A stretch of DNA of 64,000 bases. It comes from Propionivibrio sp. GTDB taxonomy: Bacteria > Pseudomonadota > Gammaproteobacteria > Burkholderiales > Rhodocyclaceae. The position numbers and the translations under genes were made by a program. The notes beneath the pieces were generated by a model. It was not told the DNA's origin. It was given only the letters and a program-made list of their open reading frames with translations, and ran no database searches. The stretch is from positions 1 through 64,000 of the forward strand of contig NZ_JAPUVO010000100.1 in the NCBI RefSeq assembly GCF_029255185.1, written 5' to 3'. This document shows, one piece after another, positions 1 through 8,978 of the stretch. Every line of letters starts with the position of its first letter. The stretch's first letter is position 1.

Positions 1-93
1 AAAAACTACGAACGCATGAAGCTTCTCATCGACCGATGGATCGAGCTGGGAACAGAACTATCCAATCTCCGACTCGCCAAAGAAACGATCTGA
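1..93 (+). CDS. 3' end of an unrecognised protein gene (partial)
   Basis: Only the last 30 codons are present, read in frame 1 from the window edge to a TGA at 91-93. The tail is charged and looks helical, with Lys/Arg and Glu residues spaced as in a coiled-coil end, and it finishes in ...LAKETI. This is too little to name the product. It is probably a chromosomal gene left of the prophage, because the tRNA gene follows it in the same direction. It could equally be the last gene of another element. Confidence 0.5.
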   Translation, partial: KNYERMKLLIDRWIELGTELSNLRLAKETI

Positions 94-217
94 AGGGGGA
101 GAACTTGTCACTCTCCAGGTGAAAAGGAAAATGGCTGATATTCAGCCTAAGGTAGTGCCATTGAGATTAGGCTTCTTTGACCAACAGATTTAAACGCACC
201 CTGGACAAGGCTTGTTT

Positions 218-246
218 TTGACGAAGCGGGTAGGAGTCGTTATAAT
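218..246 (+). promoter_or_regulatory. Sigma70-type promoter of tRNA-Phe
   Basis: A TTGACG -35 box (218-223) and a perfect TATAAT -10 box (241-246) are separated by exactly 17 nt. The tRNA begins 12 nt after the -10 box, consistent with a very short 5' leader. The stretch 94-217 holds no convincing gene, only a small GGCTGA/TCAGCC hairpin at 133-147 without a T tract. Confidence 0.85.
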
Positions 247-258
247 GCGCCCCTTCTT

Positions 259-334
<76 letters not shown>

Positions 335-341
335 GTAATTC

Positions 342-372
342 AAAAACCAACCCTTATCGGTTGGTTTTTTTT
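342..372 (+). terminator. Rho-independent terminator after tRNA-Phe
   Basis: AAAACCAACC and GGTTGGTTTT arms surround a short loop and are followed by a run of eight T, starting 8 nt after the tRNA CCA. Confidence 0.85.
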
Positions 373-596
373 CGTCCGTTCCCGCCAGTACTGGCGCGGA
401 TTCCGGGCATGGCCTCGCGAGCGCCACTCACACGAACCCCGCATTTTCACCCCTGCCCAAGCCTCTCTGTTCTCCGTTCTCTCTGGTGGTCACGCGAGCG
501 TGCGCGAGGCCAGTTCCTGTATTGGCGCGGGTTTCGAGGCGGTCGGTTGTGGCTGGAAACTCCTGTGGCAGAAGCGACCGAGCATAACGCAGGCGC
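373..596. other. Gene-free stretch between tRNA-Phe and the recombinase operon
   Basis: No ORF here has a plausible start, ribosome binding site or recognisable product. If the prophage has a left junction outside the recombinase operon, it most likely lies in this interval, because everything to the right up to 620 belongs to the leftward operon's 3' end. No direct repeat of this stretch was recognised near 42.8 kb. Confidence 0.4.
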
Positions 597-619
597 AAAA
601 AAACCGCCCGGAGGCGGTT
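597..619 (-). terminator. Intrinsic terminator of the leftward recombinase operon
   Basis: Read on the minus strand, ACCGCC and GGCGGT arms (603-608 and 613-618) close a 4-nt loop and are followed by seven T. It sits just past the stop of the last gene of the operon (642), so it defines the operon's 3' end. Confidence 0.8.
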
Positions 620-641
620 GTTGGCACAGTGCTTGACGTGG

Positions 642-1115
642 TCACACGGGCGGCGCGAGCACCCTCATCTGATCGCCCCAACCACAGGGCAAGGGGCGGC
701 GCATCACCTGCTCCAGCATAATGTCAGGCGCGCCCACCAAGCGTTCGATGACGTCCGGAGCCAACAGAGTCAGGCGTAGGACGCGACGCACCTGCGTTAC
801 GTCTATGCCCTCGGCTGTGGCAATGTCGGCCACCGTCGCTGCGCGCTCCTCGTCCAGCAACCGCTGCCAGTGGTGCGCCAGTCCGAGTGACCGCAGCAGT
901 GCGCTGTCCTGCGCTGCTGCCCGAGCCTCACGCTCCCGGGTGGCTTCGGACAGGAATTCCTGTGGCGCATCCAATGGCGTGATGATCTGCTTCTTGAACC
1001 CTCGCTGCACCAGCCTCCAGGGCACAAAGGTTTCCAGTCGCACGCCACCGGCGGGCGTTGGGAGTTCATGGGTGACTGGACGACCTGTCTGCTTGCCGTA
1101 GTGCTTCTTGGACAT
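642..1115 (-). CDS. ParB-type HTH protein, recombinase-associated (paralog 1)
   Basis: A 157-aa protein with a basic N-terminus, then ETFVPW (about residues 29-34), and a central helix-turn-helix that reads VADIATAEGIDVTQVRRVLR followed by LAPDVIERLVG. That pattern matches the HTH of ParB/KorB-like proteins and the C-terminal HTH of some serine recombinases. It is a diverged duplicate of the next gene: ETFVP, the HTH and a closing W-x-DQ-x-x-x-L are shared. It is the last gene of the operon and has a strong AGGAGG site. A DNA-binding or accessory role with the recombinase is inferred from context only. Confidence 0.7.
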   Translation of the reverse strand: MSKKHYGKQTGRPVTHELPTPAGGVRLETFVPWRLVQRGFKKQIITPLDAPQEFLSEATREREARAAAQDSALLRSLGLAHHWQRLLDEERAATVADIATAEGIDVTQVRRVLRLTLLAPDVIERLVGAPDIMLEQVMRRPLPCGWGDQMRVLAPPV

Positions 1116-1123
1116 CGCGCCTC

Positions 1124-1485
1124 CTATTTGAATTGCTCAAGCATTTGGCGTTGGTCTGGCCAGAGCGCGGGGATGTCGTTTCGCATCAGCCACAGCAGGG
1201 TCAGCCTTCGCGGCTGACATCCCATCATGAACTGTTCAACGATGTCGGGGGCAAGGCGCGCCAACCGCAAGAGCCGACCAACCGTCGTCGGCATCAACCC
1301 TTCGAGTCGTGCGATTTCGACCACGTTCTTGAAGGCACCCGAGTCGAGCAGGGAGTGCCAGTACGTTGCCCGAGCGACGGCCTCGATGATCTGTACGTCA
1401 TGGGCAGACGATCTTCCGTCGACGAGCAACTTTCCCTTTTTTCGTTTGAAATGAAGAGGCACAAAGGTTTCGAACGAGCTGTCCA

Positions 1486-1486
<1 letters not shown>
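1124..1486 (-). CDS. ParB-type HTH protein, recombinase-associated (paralog 2)
   Basis: A 120-aa protein. It starts with ETFVPLHFKRKKG, and the HTH reads VVEIARLEGLMPTTVGRLLR then LARLAPDIVEQFM, ending in a P-x-LW-x-DQRQML tail. The layout is the same as in the neighbouring 157-aa protein, so the two arose by duplication. Its ATG overlaps the recombinase stop by one base (TGATG), so translation is coupled to the recombinase. The family recurs next to phage-type serine recombinases. A role as recombination accessory or directionality factor is plausible but not shown by the sequence. Confidence 0.7.
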
Positions 1487-2861
<1,375 letters not shown>

Positions 2862-2865
<4 letters not shown>

Positions 2866-3311
2866 CGCGCACCACCTGTGATCAGGCCGAAGAACAGCGG
2901 CCCACTCCAATGCTGGCCAGTGATATGTCGGGCCACCGCCGTCAGGCTTTTGAAAGTGTGGCCCTCGTACTCGAAACGGCCCTCGGCGGTGACCGACACC
3001 TGATGCTCGCGCTCACCCCATTCGCGCAACAAGATCGTGCCCGGCGCGAAATCGAACTCGCGTCGCTTGGCGCGCAGCTTGATCTTGGAATGCTTCGCGC
3101 CAATGGATTCCAGTCGCAGCTTCGTCTCGGGCGCGAGGCCGCCGAAGGCTTCCTCTTGCAGCTTGTAGGCGAGGCGCGACTCGACGTGCGTGCGGTTCGG
3201 GTAGTCCGGGCGGCGAGGGAAATATCGATCCCACACCGTCCAGAGTTCAGACATCGGCATGCAAGCCAGTTCGGCAATGCGCGCAGCGACAGATGCTTGT
3301 TTCTCGTTCAT
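2862..3311 (-). CDS. DUF2924 family protein
   Basis: A 149-aa protein with two recognisable blocks: an N-terminal W-x-x-W-x-RYF segment with paired aromatic residues, and a C-terminal FEYEGHTFKSLTAVARHITG followed by WSGPLFFGL, the hallmark of DUF2924. This family sits immediately upstream of serine recombinases in many proteobacterial prophages, as here; its function is unknown. The ATG at 3311 overlaps the stop of a 63-aa upstream ORF (TGATG) and follows a good AGGAGAAG site. The stop overlaps the recombinase start, so the three genes are one coupled unit. Confidence 0.85.
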
Positions 3312-3502
3312 CACAACTTCTCCTGTTGATAGGGGGTTGTATGAACGCGCTGGTCGGGCAGGAAGCCAAGGCCAACTTCTCTCTGTTTCGGCTCGTTGGC
3401 GACAAGTGTGCGAACGATGGCTGCCGCAAGGATGGTAGTGATTTCACCAGCACGGGCGCTGGCGCTCATCTCCGAGGGAGATGCAAGTTCGAGGTTCTTC
3501 AT
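3311..3502 (-). CDS. Small 63-aa protein heading the recombinase operon
   Basis: A short ORF starting MKNLELASPSEMSASARAG, continuing with an amphipathic EITTILAAAIVRTL helix, and ending LGFLPDQRVHTTPYQQEKL. A CGGAG site lies six bases before its ATG, and its TGA overlaps the ATG of the DUF2924 gene, a layout that argues for real translation. Its C-terminal codons contain one of the five copies of a bipartite repeat that elsewhere lies in non-coding leaders. It has no known domain. It could alternatively be just a translated leader. Confidence 0.5.
   Translation of the reverse strand: MKNLELASPSEMSASARAGEITTILAAAIVRTLVANEPKQREVGLGFLPDQRVHTTPYQQEKL
3341..3372 (-). repeat. Bipartite leader repeat, copy R1
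   Basis: On the minus strand it reads CTTGGCTTC, six variable bases, GAC, then CAGCGCGTTCAT. It lies about 30 bp upstream of the DUF2924 start and inside the 3' end of the 63-aa ORF. Four more copies (R2-R5) lie at 18.9-20.3 kb. R1 is the most diverged, with GAC where the others have GAA. Confidence 0.8.
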
Positions 3503-3600
3503 GACGGCTCCGGGGAATAGCAACTGTCACAAATGATCAATCCGATCTTCCGAAGAGGATGGCAAAGGAGAGCAATCGGCGGTCATTTCTTGCGGTCGCC

Positions 3601-3616
3601 GCAATTCGTAAATTGC
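3601..3616. promoter_or_regulatory. Palindrome upstream of the XRE gene (operator candidate)
   Basis: GCAATT and AATTGC arms surround four bases. It lies 15 bp upstream of the -35 box of the XRE promoter, in the divergent region shared with the leftward recombinase operon, where a repressor could control both directions. Confidence 0.45.
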
Positions 3617-3631
3617 GCGTTAACAAAACAG

Positions 3632-3660
3632 TTGACGGCGGCGATTGCTGTCGTTATGAT
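3632..3660 (+). promoter_or_regulatory. Promoter of the XRE-ImmA unit
   Basis: TTGACG (3632-3637) and TATGAT (3655-3660) are separated by 17 nt, close to the sigma70 consensus. The XRE start codon lies 37 nt downstream. Confidence 0.75.
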
Positions 3661-3684
3661 TGCGTCAATTAACCAATCACGCAA
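3660..3684. promoter_or_regulatory. Inverted repeat over the XRE transcription start (operator candidate)
   Basis: TTGCGT (3660-3665) and ACGCAA (3679-3684) arms flank 13 bases that cover the expected +1. This position suits an autorepressor. It is a candidate only. Confidence 0.4.
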
Positions 3685-3696
3685 CTGGGTCACATT

Positions 3697-3975
3697 ATGG
3701 GTTTCGGAACCTACATCAGGCAAAAACGAGACGCGAAGGGCATCGCGATGAATGACTTTGCGCGCCAACTCGACATCTCACCGGCCTATTGGTCGCGCAT
3801 TGAGCGCGAGATGGAAAAGCCGCCCAAGGACGAACTGATCCGCAAAGCTGCAGAAATTCTTGGTGAGAACCCCGATGAGGCGTTCATCGAAGCTAGTCGA
3901 CTCCCGCCGGACATGCGAGAGGACGTGGGCGATATCGTTCGGATGTATCGCAAACGCGCGACGGGAGAGAAATGA
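3697..3975 (+). CDS. XRE-family HTH transcriptional regulator
   Basis: A 92-aa protein consisting of one Cro/CI-type HTH: FGTYIRQKRDAKGI, then MNDFARQLDISPAYWSRIER (recognition helix region), then AAEILGENPDEAF. It is followed by a short tail rich in charged residues. It is the first gene of a two-gene unit; its TGA is directly followed by the ATG of the ImmA-type protease. In ICEBs1 and related phages such a pair forms a repressor and the protease that inactivates it. The palindromes in front of it are likely binding sites. Confidence 0.9.
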   Translation: MGFGTYIRQKRDAKGIAMNDFARQLDISPAYWSRIEREMEKPPKDELIRKAAEILGENPDEAFIEASRLPPDMREDVGDIVRMYRKRATGEK

Positions 3976-4809
3976 ATGCCGGAGTTAACTCTCGCCTACC
4001 GGTGCTGTGACCGGAAACTCCCTCGCTACATCAAACATTCTGAAGTCGAAGGCATTGCAGTGCTGGCTCGCCAGCAACTGGTTGATGCCAACACCGACGC
4101 CATCTCGCTGTCTGTGTTGCGCGACATCAGTAGCCTGAAAATTAACGGCATCCAGTTCGCCCTGTGGGTAGACACCGAGCACGCCGTCAACGACGAGCAG
4201 GGAAATCCGGTATTAGGTGTTTGCGAGTTTGATCCCGAGGCATCACCGGATGCCACCATGCTGTCCGTCTCGCCTGTCAGCGAAACGGCATCCGAAGAGC
4301 TGGTGCTCAGTACCTTTGCCCACGAGCTTGGCCACGCCATTTTTGATGCGCCGAGCTGGATTGCCGCCGCTGCTCAAGGCCCCGGCCTGTTTGACGATCC
4401 CGCCGAGCTGGCACGCAAGGCATACCGCACCACGACTCGTGACGCCGAGCACTTGGCAAAACAGCCAGAGCCGAGCGCAGCACGTAACAGTGAGCTTGTG
4501 CGCAATGTCCATTTTGCCGAGCTGCGCGCCAACGAATTCATGGGGTCACTGCTTGTGCCGCGACAGCATTTGTACCGCGCGGTAGAGACACTGGCACCGA
4601 AGCACGGTGTGACGATCCACCGTAGCCCGTCTCTAGATCCGGAGCTGCCCGGCACCACGATGCGGCTGACCGCCGATGGTGACATTGGCTTCTTCGACAT
4701 GGAGTGTTTGCAGAGGGCCTTGGCAAAACGCTTCGGCGTTCACCGGCGATTCATCCAGGTTCGGATGGAACGTTACGGCCTTCTGACACCGGGGGCAGGT
4801 ATCGCTTGA
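3976..4809 (+). CDS. ImmA/IrrE family zinc metallopeptidase
   Basis: A 277-aa protein with the zinc site FAHELGHAIFD (HELGH at residues 116-120), typical of ImmA/IrrE proteases that cleave XRE repressors after a stress signal. A further conserved FAELRANEFMGSLLVPR block at about residue 180 matches the region supplying the third metal ligand. It starts directly after the XRE stop and ends at its own terminator. Likely role: to cleave the adjacent XRE protein, controlling prophage or the accessory genes downstream. A toxin-antitoxin-like role for the pair is the main alternative. Confidence 0.88.
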   Translation: MPELTLAYRCCDRKLPRYIKHSEVEGIAVLARQQLVDANTDAISLSVLRDISSLKINGIQFALWVDTEHAVNDEQGNPVLGVCEFDPEASPDATMLSVSPVSETASEELVLSTFAHELGHAIFDAPSWIAAAAQGPGLFDDPAELARKAYRTTTRDAEHLAKQPEPSAARNSELVRNVHFAELRANEFMGSLLVPRQHLYRAVETLAPKHGVTIHRSPSLDPELPGTTMRLTADGDIGFFDMECLQRALAKRFGVHRRFIQVRMERYGLLTPGAGIA

Positions 4810-4828
4810 TACTTGCTCTCACCTAGCC

Positions 4829-4852
4829 GCCGACTTCGTGTCGGCATTTTTT
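4829..4852 (+). terminator. Intrinsic terminator after the ImmA gene
   Basis: GCCGAC and GTCGGC arms close a 5-nt loop, followed by A and six T. It separates the XRE-ImmA unit from the two accessory genes downstream. Confidence 0.8.
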
Positions 4853-4908
4853 GAAACCAGTAATTAACTGTTCGCGCAATCGCGCACTTCATTCAGCAAA
4901 GGAATTTC

Positions 4909-6345
4909 ATGATGACGGCAGTCGAACAAAACAACATCGCAAATCAAAAAGAGTCGGCTGCAGATCAGCAGACATCAAAGAAAGTGCGCAACCGGCAATC
5001 GGACGATGGCCCCGATGTCCTCCCTTGCATGGAGCATTTCGTCACCCTGGCGCGCAAGGTAAAGCGACCGGCGCTCATCTTGACCTTGGTCGAGCGTGCC
5101 GCCGACACCACGCTGCCTGAAATCGCGGCGCTGGTTGAGGTCGCAAAGGGTGTGCTGCCGATTCCGGCGCGTAAGGCCATGTTTCACGTTGTGGCCAAAC
5201 TCATGCCCGATAAACAGCAGCGCATCGAGCGTGCGGCTGAACTGGTGGTGCTGCTGGACGATGAGTACGGTGCGCAGGCCGTCCAGTCCTTGCTCGAGGA
5301 AAAAAATGAGGGCGACGCGGCGGTACTCGTTGCGCCAACCGACAGGTACAGCCGCGCGCTGCACCTGCATCTCCTCCAGGAATTTCCATCGGACGGCGTC
5401 AAGGCCGAACACCGCTTCGAGCACGCCGAGCGCCTGCAAGTGATGCATCGGCAGTGGAAGAGTGAAAACTTCTCCAGCCATTACCTCGGGCCAAAAGGCA
5501 TCGAGCCCAAGGTCGACGTCGACGTGCAGGATGTGCTGCGCACCCGGATCGCAGCCCTCTATCCGAAGGTGGCCGCCGACCAGATTCTCATCGAGCAATT
5601 CACGCGCCGCGACCTTGCTCATGCGGATCGCTGTGGCGGGGAGGACGCAGACGACTCGACGCCAGTGCTGTTACATACGCTCACTGCAACCTTCAATGGT
5701 TCGACGGCGCATTTCAAACAAGTCGCCGACGGTGAAGTGATTGACCACGAAGAACCAGCAGCCATGTCGGCCATCTTCTCGTGGGAGCCTGGCACGGGTG
5801 CGCTTGGCGTGTTCTGCGAGGACAAGGAGTCGCGCCGTGACCTGGCTACCATCTTCCGTGATGTCGTGCTGGCCTGCGAGGGGGCGATCAACGACATGCC
5901 AATGCGTGAATTCGATCTGCTGGGTTTTTCGACGCACGCCATGCTCAAGCGCCTTGAACAGCATCTCGTCGACGGCGTGGAGAAAATCTCGATCCTGCAA
6001 GTGAAGATCGCGCGCCCCTTCGAGCAGAGCACCATCGACGAAGCCAACGGGCGCGACATTGTCCAGCACCTGTCGAGCACGCTGATGATTGGTCGGGATC
6101 GGCGCGATGCCCGTCACATCTACCAAGTCGCCTATGACGACTACGGATTGGATGATCTGACCGGTTATGCCTTGTCACAGGTGAAGCTGGTTTTCCGGAT
6201 GGCAAAGCAACCGCACCGCAAAGCCCATAACGTGGCCGTCCAGATTACGTCGCCCAATGGCCTGAACGACAAGAGCAAGACCGAGGATGACCGCAAGCGC
6301 GTGATCGAGCAATTGGCGCGGCTCGGCGTCTTGTGTGAATTCTGA
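4909..6345 (+). CDS. Unrecognised 478-aa protein of the accessory module
   Basis: A soluble protein with no signal peptide or membrane helix. Residues 1-40 are low-complexity and charged. About residues 45-150 are helical, with repeated LV/AA-rich segments. The rest is mixed, with a short His/Cys/Asp cluster (AHADRCGGEDADD). No known catalytic motif was recognised. It starts after an AAAGGA site and ends 10 nt before the next gene, so the two form one unit. Its place between the lysogeny-control genes and the replication module is where phages carry cargo genes, so a host-benefit or defence role is possible but not shown. Confidence 0.75.
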   Translation: MMTAVEQNNIANQKESAADQQTSKKVRNRQSDDGPDVLPCMEHFVTLARKVKRPALILTLVERAADTTLPEIAALVEVAKGVLPIPARKAMFHVVAKLMPDKQQRIERAAELVVLLDDEYGAQAVQSLLEEKNEGDAAVLVAPTDRYSRALHLHLLQEFPSDGVKAEHRFEHAERLQVMHRQWKSENFSSHYLGPKGIEPKVDVDVQDVLRTRIAALYPKVAADQILIEQFTRRDLAHADRCGGEDADDSTPVLLHTLTATFNGSTAHFKQVADGEVIDHEEPAAMSAIFSWEPGTGALGVFCEDKESRRDLATIFRDVVLACEGAINDMPMREFDLLGFSTHAMLKRLEQHLVDGVEKISILQVKIARPFEQSTIDEANGRDIVQHLSSTLMIGRDRRDARHIYQVAYDDYGLDDLTGYALSQVKLVFRMAKQPHRKAHNVAVQITSPNGLNDKSKTEDDRKRVIEQLARLGVLCEF

Positions 6346-6355
6346 GGAGCACGCC

Positions 6356-7288
6356 ATGTCTGCGTATTTGGAATATTTCAACACCATTGAGCGCGTGCGC
6401 AGCGTTGAGCCGCGCGCAATTTCCTCCACCGTCGGCCACCACCGCGCCGAATTTGTTCGCCGCCGGTGGGTGGTTGAGGATGGCTACTTGACTCGTGTGA
6501 TGGTGCCTTTCCTCGATTCGGAGGAAGAGGTCGAGGCCGATATTGACGAGGACGCTGGCGTGTTCCGGTACCGGAGCCCCCAACAGCGATCTCAAATCGT
6601 CACGCGCCCGCTCTCTGACATCGTGCTTTACACGTTGCGCATTGATACGTGGCTCACCGATCTGTGCAGTCTGATCGGCATCGAGCCACGACAGCTATCG
6701 CAACAGCGTACCCGGGTACCCGATCACCTCTGGCACCTCGGTAATGCGCGAATCGCTGGCACCCACGATTTCGCGCCGGTGTTCGTCGGACGTTTATGGG
6801 AGCGCGCACCGGCCGCAGAAACGACGCCAGTGCTGTGCGATCCGGTCTGGCCTCGCGGTGGTGTGCTCCTTCGGCATCGACCGAGCAGCGACAGTCTGCC
6901 TCGTGATCATGTTTTGCGCAGCCTGAACGATTTCGTTCGCGTGGAAGGCGGGGAGGACGTTTTCGACGCGAGCGCGTTCGACCGGGTTTTGCGTGGATTC
7001 TTGACGATCAATGGCATCCCCGAGCCAGCCCAATTCCTTCAGGGCGACCGCTTGAAATTGCCGCATTTCGTCACGTCACGCGAGCTCGCTCCCGAGCGCG
7101 CAAAGATCATCAAGGTGATGTGGGGCGAAGTAGGAAAGGCACCACCGGAAATGTCGTGGGCAGAGGTCAACGGGCTGGCCAACACCGGCTATCAGTCATT
7201 CGACGACGCTTTCGGCGGCCCCGAGGATCGAGGAGATGTGATTGAAAAAGCGCGACGTGCGCGTTACCGAGTGCGCCGCAACCCATAA
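6356..7288 (+). CDS. Unrecognised 310-aa protein of the accessory module
   Basis: Starts MSAYLEYFNTIERVRS after a GAGGAG site (ATG 6356); an earlier in-frame ATG at 6335 would overlap the previous gene. About residues 25-80 form a beta-rich block with an acidic EEEVEADIDEDAG turn. The middle contains RGGVLLRHRP and a conserved-looking FDRVLRGFLTINGIPEP segment, and the C-terminus is basic. There is no signal peptide or membrane helix and no known domain. It is coupled to the 478-aa gene, and the two are probably functional partners. Confidence 0.75.
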   Translation: MSAYLEYFNTIERVRSVEPRAISSTVGHHRAEFVRRRWVVEDGYLTRVMVPFLDSEEEVEADIDEDAGVFRYRSPQQRSQIVTRPLSDIVLYTLRIDTWLTDLCSLIGIEPRQLSQQRTRVPDHLWHLGNARIAGTHDFAPVFVGRLWERAPAAETTPVLCDPVWPRGGVLLRHRPSSDSLPRDHVLRSLNDFVRVEGGEDVFDASAFDRVLRGFLTINGIPEPAQFLQGDRLKLPHFVTSRELAPERAKIIKVMWGEVGKAPPEMSWAEVNGLANTGYQSFDDAFGGPEDRGDVIEKARRARYRVRRNP

Positions 7289-7337
7289 ATCCGACCATAA
7301 ACGGAACCAGACACCGCCCATAAATCCATGCGGAAAC

Positions 7338-7373
7338 TTCGATGTGCCCATTTCATAAAGGAGGCACATCGAA
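7338..7373 (+). promoter_or_regulatory. 11-bp inverted repeat ending at an HTH gene's start codon
   Basis: TTCGATGTGCC (7338-7348) and GGCACATCGAA (7363-7373) pair perfectly around 14 bases holding part of the AAAGGAGG ribosome site. The ATG begins at the next base. In mRNA the hairpin would partly bury the ribosome site; in DNA it is a good operator for the HTH protein it precedes. The preceding 7289-7337 holds nothing else recognisable. Confidence 0.7.
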
Positions 7374-7637
7374 ATGCAAAACCAAGTCCCATCAGTTGAA
7401 TCCGGTCGGCCACACCGCCGGAACATTCGAGACGGTGCCACGCGCATCGCCATCGATGAAAACGAGCTCGCTACCCGCTGGGGGCTCTCCGTCAAAACTC
7501 TGCGCCGGTGGCGGCAAGAGTCCTTGGGCCCAGTCTTCTGCAAGCTGGGTGCCCGTGTCACCTACCTGATCTCCGAAGTTGAAGCCTTCGAGCGGCGCGT
7601 TTCGCGCTACTCGACCTTCGCTCGGGCATACCAGTAA
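7374..7637 (+). CDS. AlpA/excisionase-like HTH protein
   Basis: An 87-aa protein whose centre reads NELATRWGLSVKTLRRWRQ then GPVFCKLGARVTYLISEVEAFE, the winged-HTH pattern of AlpA, Xis and MerR-like small DNA-binding proteins. An inverted repeat ends one base before its start codon, suggesting autoregulation. It opens the replication/recombination gene run. It may be an early regulator or a recombination directionality factor for the recombinase; the sequence does not decide between them. Confidence 0.75.
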   Translation: MQNQVPSVESGRPHRRNIRDGATRIAIDENELATRWGLSVKTLRRWRQESLGPVFCKLGARVTYLISEVEAFERRVSRYSTFARAYQ

Positions 7638-7648
7638 GGGGGGCGGCC

Positions 7649-8131
7649 ATGAGCGATCTGACCGTATTCCCCGCTGACCTCGCCGCAATGTCGGTGAGCC
7701 AACTGGCCAACCTGCCGCCCGCCCAGCTGGCCGAGGCTGACGCCAACCTCGATCACCTGATCGATTGGGCCAAAAAAACGCGCACCAAGCTCGATGCCGC
7801 GTTGGATCAACGCTTCGGCGAACAGGGCCGCACCGCACTGCGCGACTCCGGCCGCGACTTCGGCACTGCCCACATCAGCGATGGCCCGCTGCACATCAAG
7901 TTCGAGTTGCCCAAGAAGGTCAGCTGGAACCAGAAGCAGTTGGCCGAAATTGCCGAACGCATCGTGTCCTCCGGCGAGAAGGTCGAAGGCTACATCGACG
8001 TCAAGCTGGCCATATCGGAGTCGCGCTACACCAATTGGCCTCCGGCGCTGCAGCAGCAGTTCGCTGCCGCGCGCACTGTAGAACCCGGCAAGCCCTCGTT
8101 CACGCTGACCATCGAGGGGGACGCACCATGA
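7649..8131 (+). CDS. Phage protein of unknown function, Sak4-associated
   Basis: A 160-aa soluble protein. It starts MSDLTVFPADLAAMSVSQLA, has a helical N-terminal half and a C-terminal half with alternating beta segments (LHIKFELPKKVSW). A GGGCGG-type purine stretch precedes the ATG. The stop overlaps the start of the ATPase gene by 4 nt (ATGA), pointing to joint production with the single-strand annealing machinery. No domain was recognised. Confidence 0.7.
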   Translation: MSDLTVFPADLAAMSVSQLANLPPAQLAEADANLDHLIDWAKKTRTKLDAALDQRFGEQGRTALRDSGRDFGTAHISDGPLHIKFELPKKVSWNQKQLAEIAERIVSSGEKVEGYIDVKLAISESRYTNWPPALQQQFAAARTVEPGKPSFTLTIEGDAP

Positions 8132-8973
8132 AAAAGCTCCCCATCGTGTCCGCCGTCGAGCGCATGGCTGAACGCAAGGGCGTCAAGCTCTTGCTGCTGG
8201 GCAAATCCGGCATCGGCAAAACCACCCGCCTCAAAGACCTCGATCCCGCCACGACGCTGTTCCTCGACATTGAGGCGGGCGATCTGTCCGTGGCGGATTG
8301 GCCGGGCGACACCATCCGTCCGGCATCCTGGCCGGAGAGCCGCGACTTTTTCGTGTTCCTCGCCGGCCCGGACAAGTCCTTGCCTGCCGAGAGCGCGTTT
8401 TCGCAGGCGCACTACGACCACGTCATCGAGAAGTTTGGCGACACCACGCAACTGGATCGTTACCAGACCTTTTTCCTGGACTCGATCACGCAGTTGTCGC
8501 GCCAGTGCTTCGCTTGGTGCAAGGCCCAGCCTAGTGCGGTCAGCGACCGTTCCGGCAAGCCTGATCTGCGCACGGCCTACGGACTGCTCGGGCAGGAAAT
8601 GATCGGTGCCTTGACCCACTTGCAGCACGCCCGGGGCAAGAACGTGATCTTCGTGGCGATCCTCGACGAACGCTTGGATGACTTCAATCGCAAGGTGTTC
8701 GTGCCGCAGATCGAAGGCAGCAAGACCAGCCTTGAGCTGCCCGGGATCGTCGACGAGGTCGTGACGCTGGCCGAGCTCAAGGCCGATGACGGCAGTTCGT
8801 ATCGCGCCTTCGTCACCCACACCGTCAATCCCTACGGCTTCCCCGCCAAAGACCGCAGCGGTCGCCTCGACGTGCTGGAGCCGCCGCATCTGGGCGCGCT
8901 GATCGCCAAGTGCGCCAGCAGCGCTTCCACGTCCGGCACCGCCGCCCAAACCCATACCGAATCCAAGGAGTAA
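8128..8973 (+). CDS. RecA-fold ATPase, Sak4-like single-strand annealing protein
   Basis: A 281-aa P-loop protein with Walker A GKSGIGKTT at about residues 24-32, FLDIEAGDLS as the following acidic strand and FFLDSITQL as a Walker B-like strand. This is the AAA_24/phage nucleotide-binding layout seen in Sak4 recombinases, which anneal single strands with an SSB partner. ATG 8128 is chosen because it overlaps the upstream stop (ATGA). The next gene encodes an SSB-like protein, the usual Sak4 partner. The long in-frame extension upstream is a shadow of the previous gene. Confidence 0.82.
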   Translation: MKKLPIVSAVERMAERKGVKLLLLGKSGIGKTTRLKDLDPATTLFLDIEAGDLSVADWPGDTIRPASWPESRDFFVFLAGPDKSLPAESAFSQAHYDHVIEKFGDTTQLDRYQTFFLDSITQLSRQCFAWCKAQPSAVSDRSGKPDLRTAYGLLGQEMIGALTHLQHARGKNVIFVAILDERLDDFNRKVFVPQIEGSKTSLELPGIVDEVVTLAELKADDGSSYRAFVTHTVNPYGFPAKDRSGRLDVLEPPHLGALIAKCASSASTSGTAAQTHTESKE

Positions 8974-8978
8974 TCGCA

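Noticed and set aside
3697-4809. The XRE and ImmA pair as a plain toxin-antitoxin module
   Set aside because: The pair fits the ICE/prophage repressor-protease arrangement better; no toxin domain is seen.
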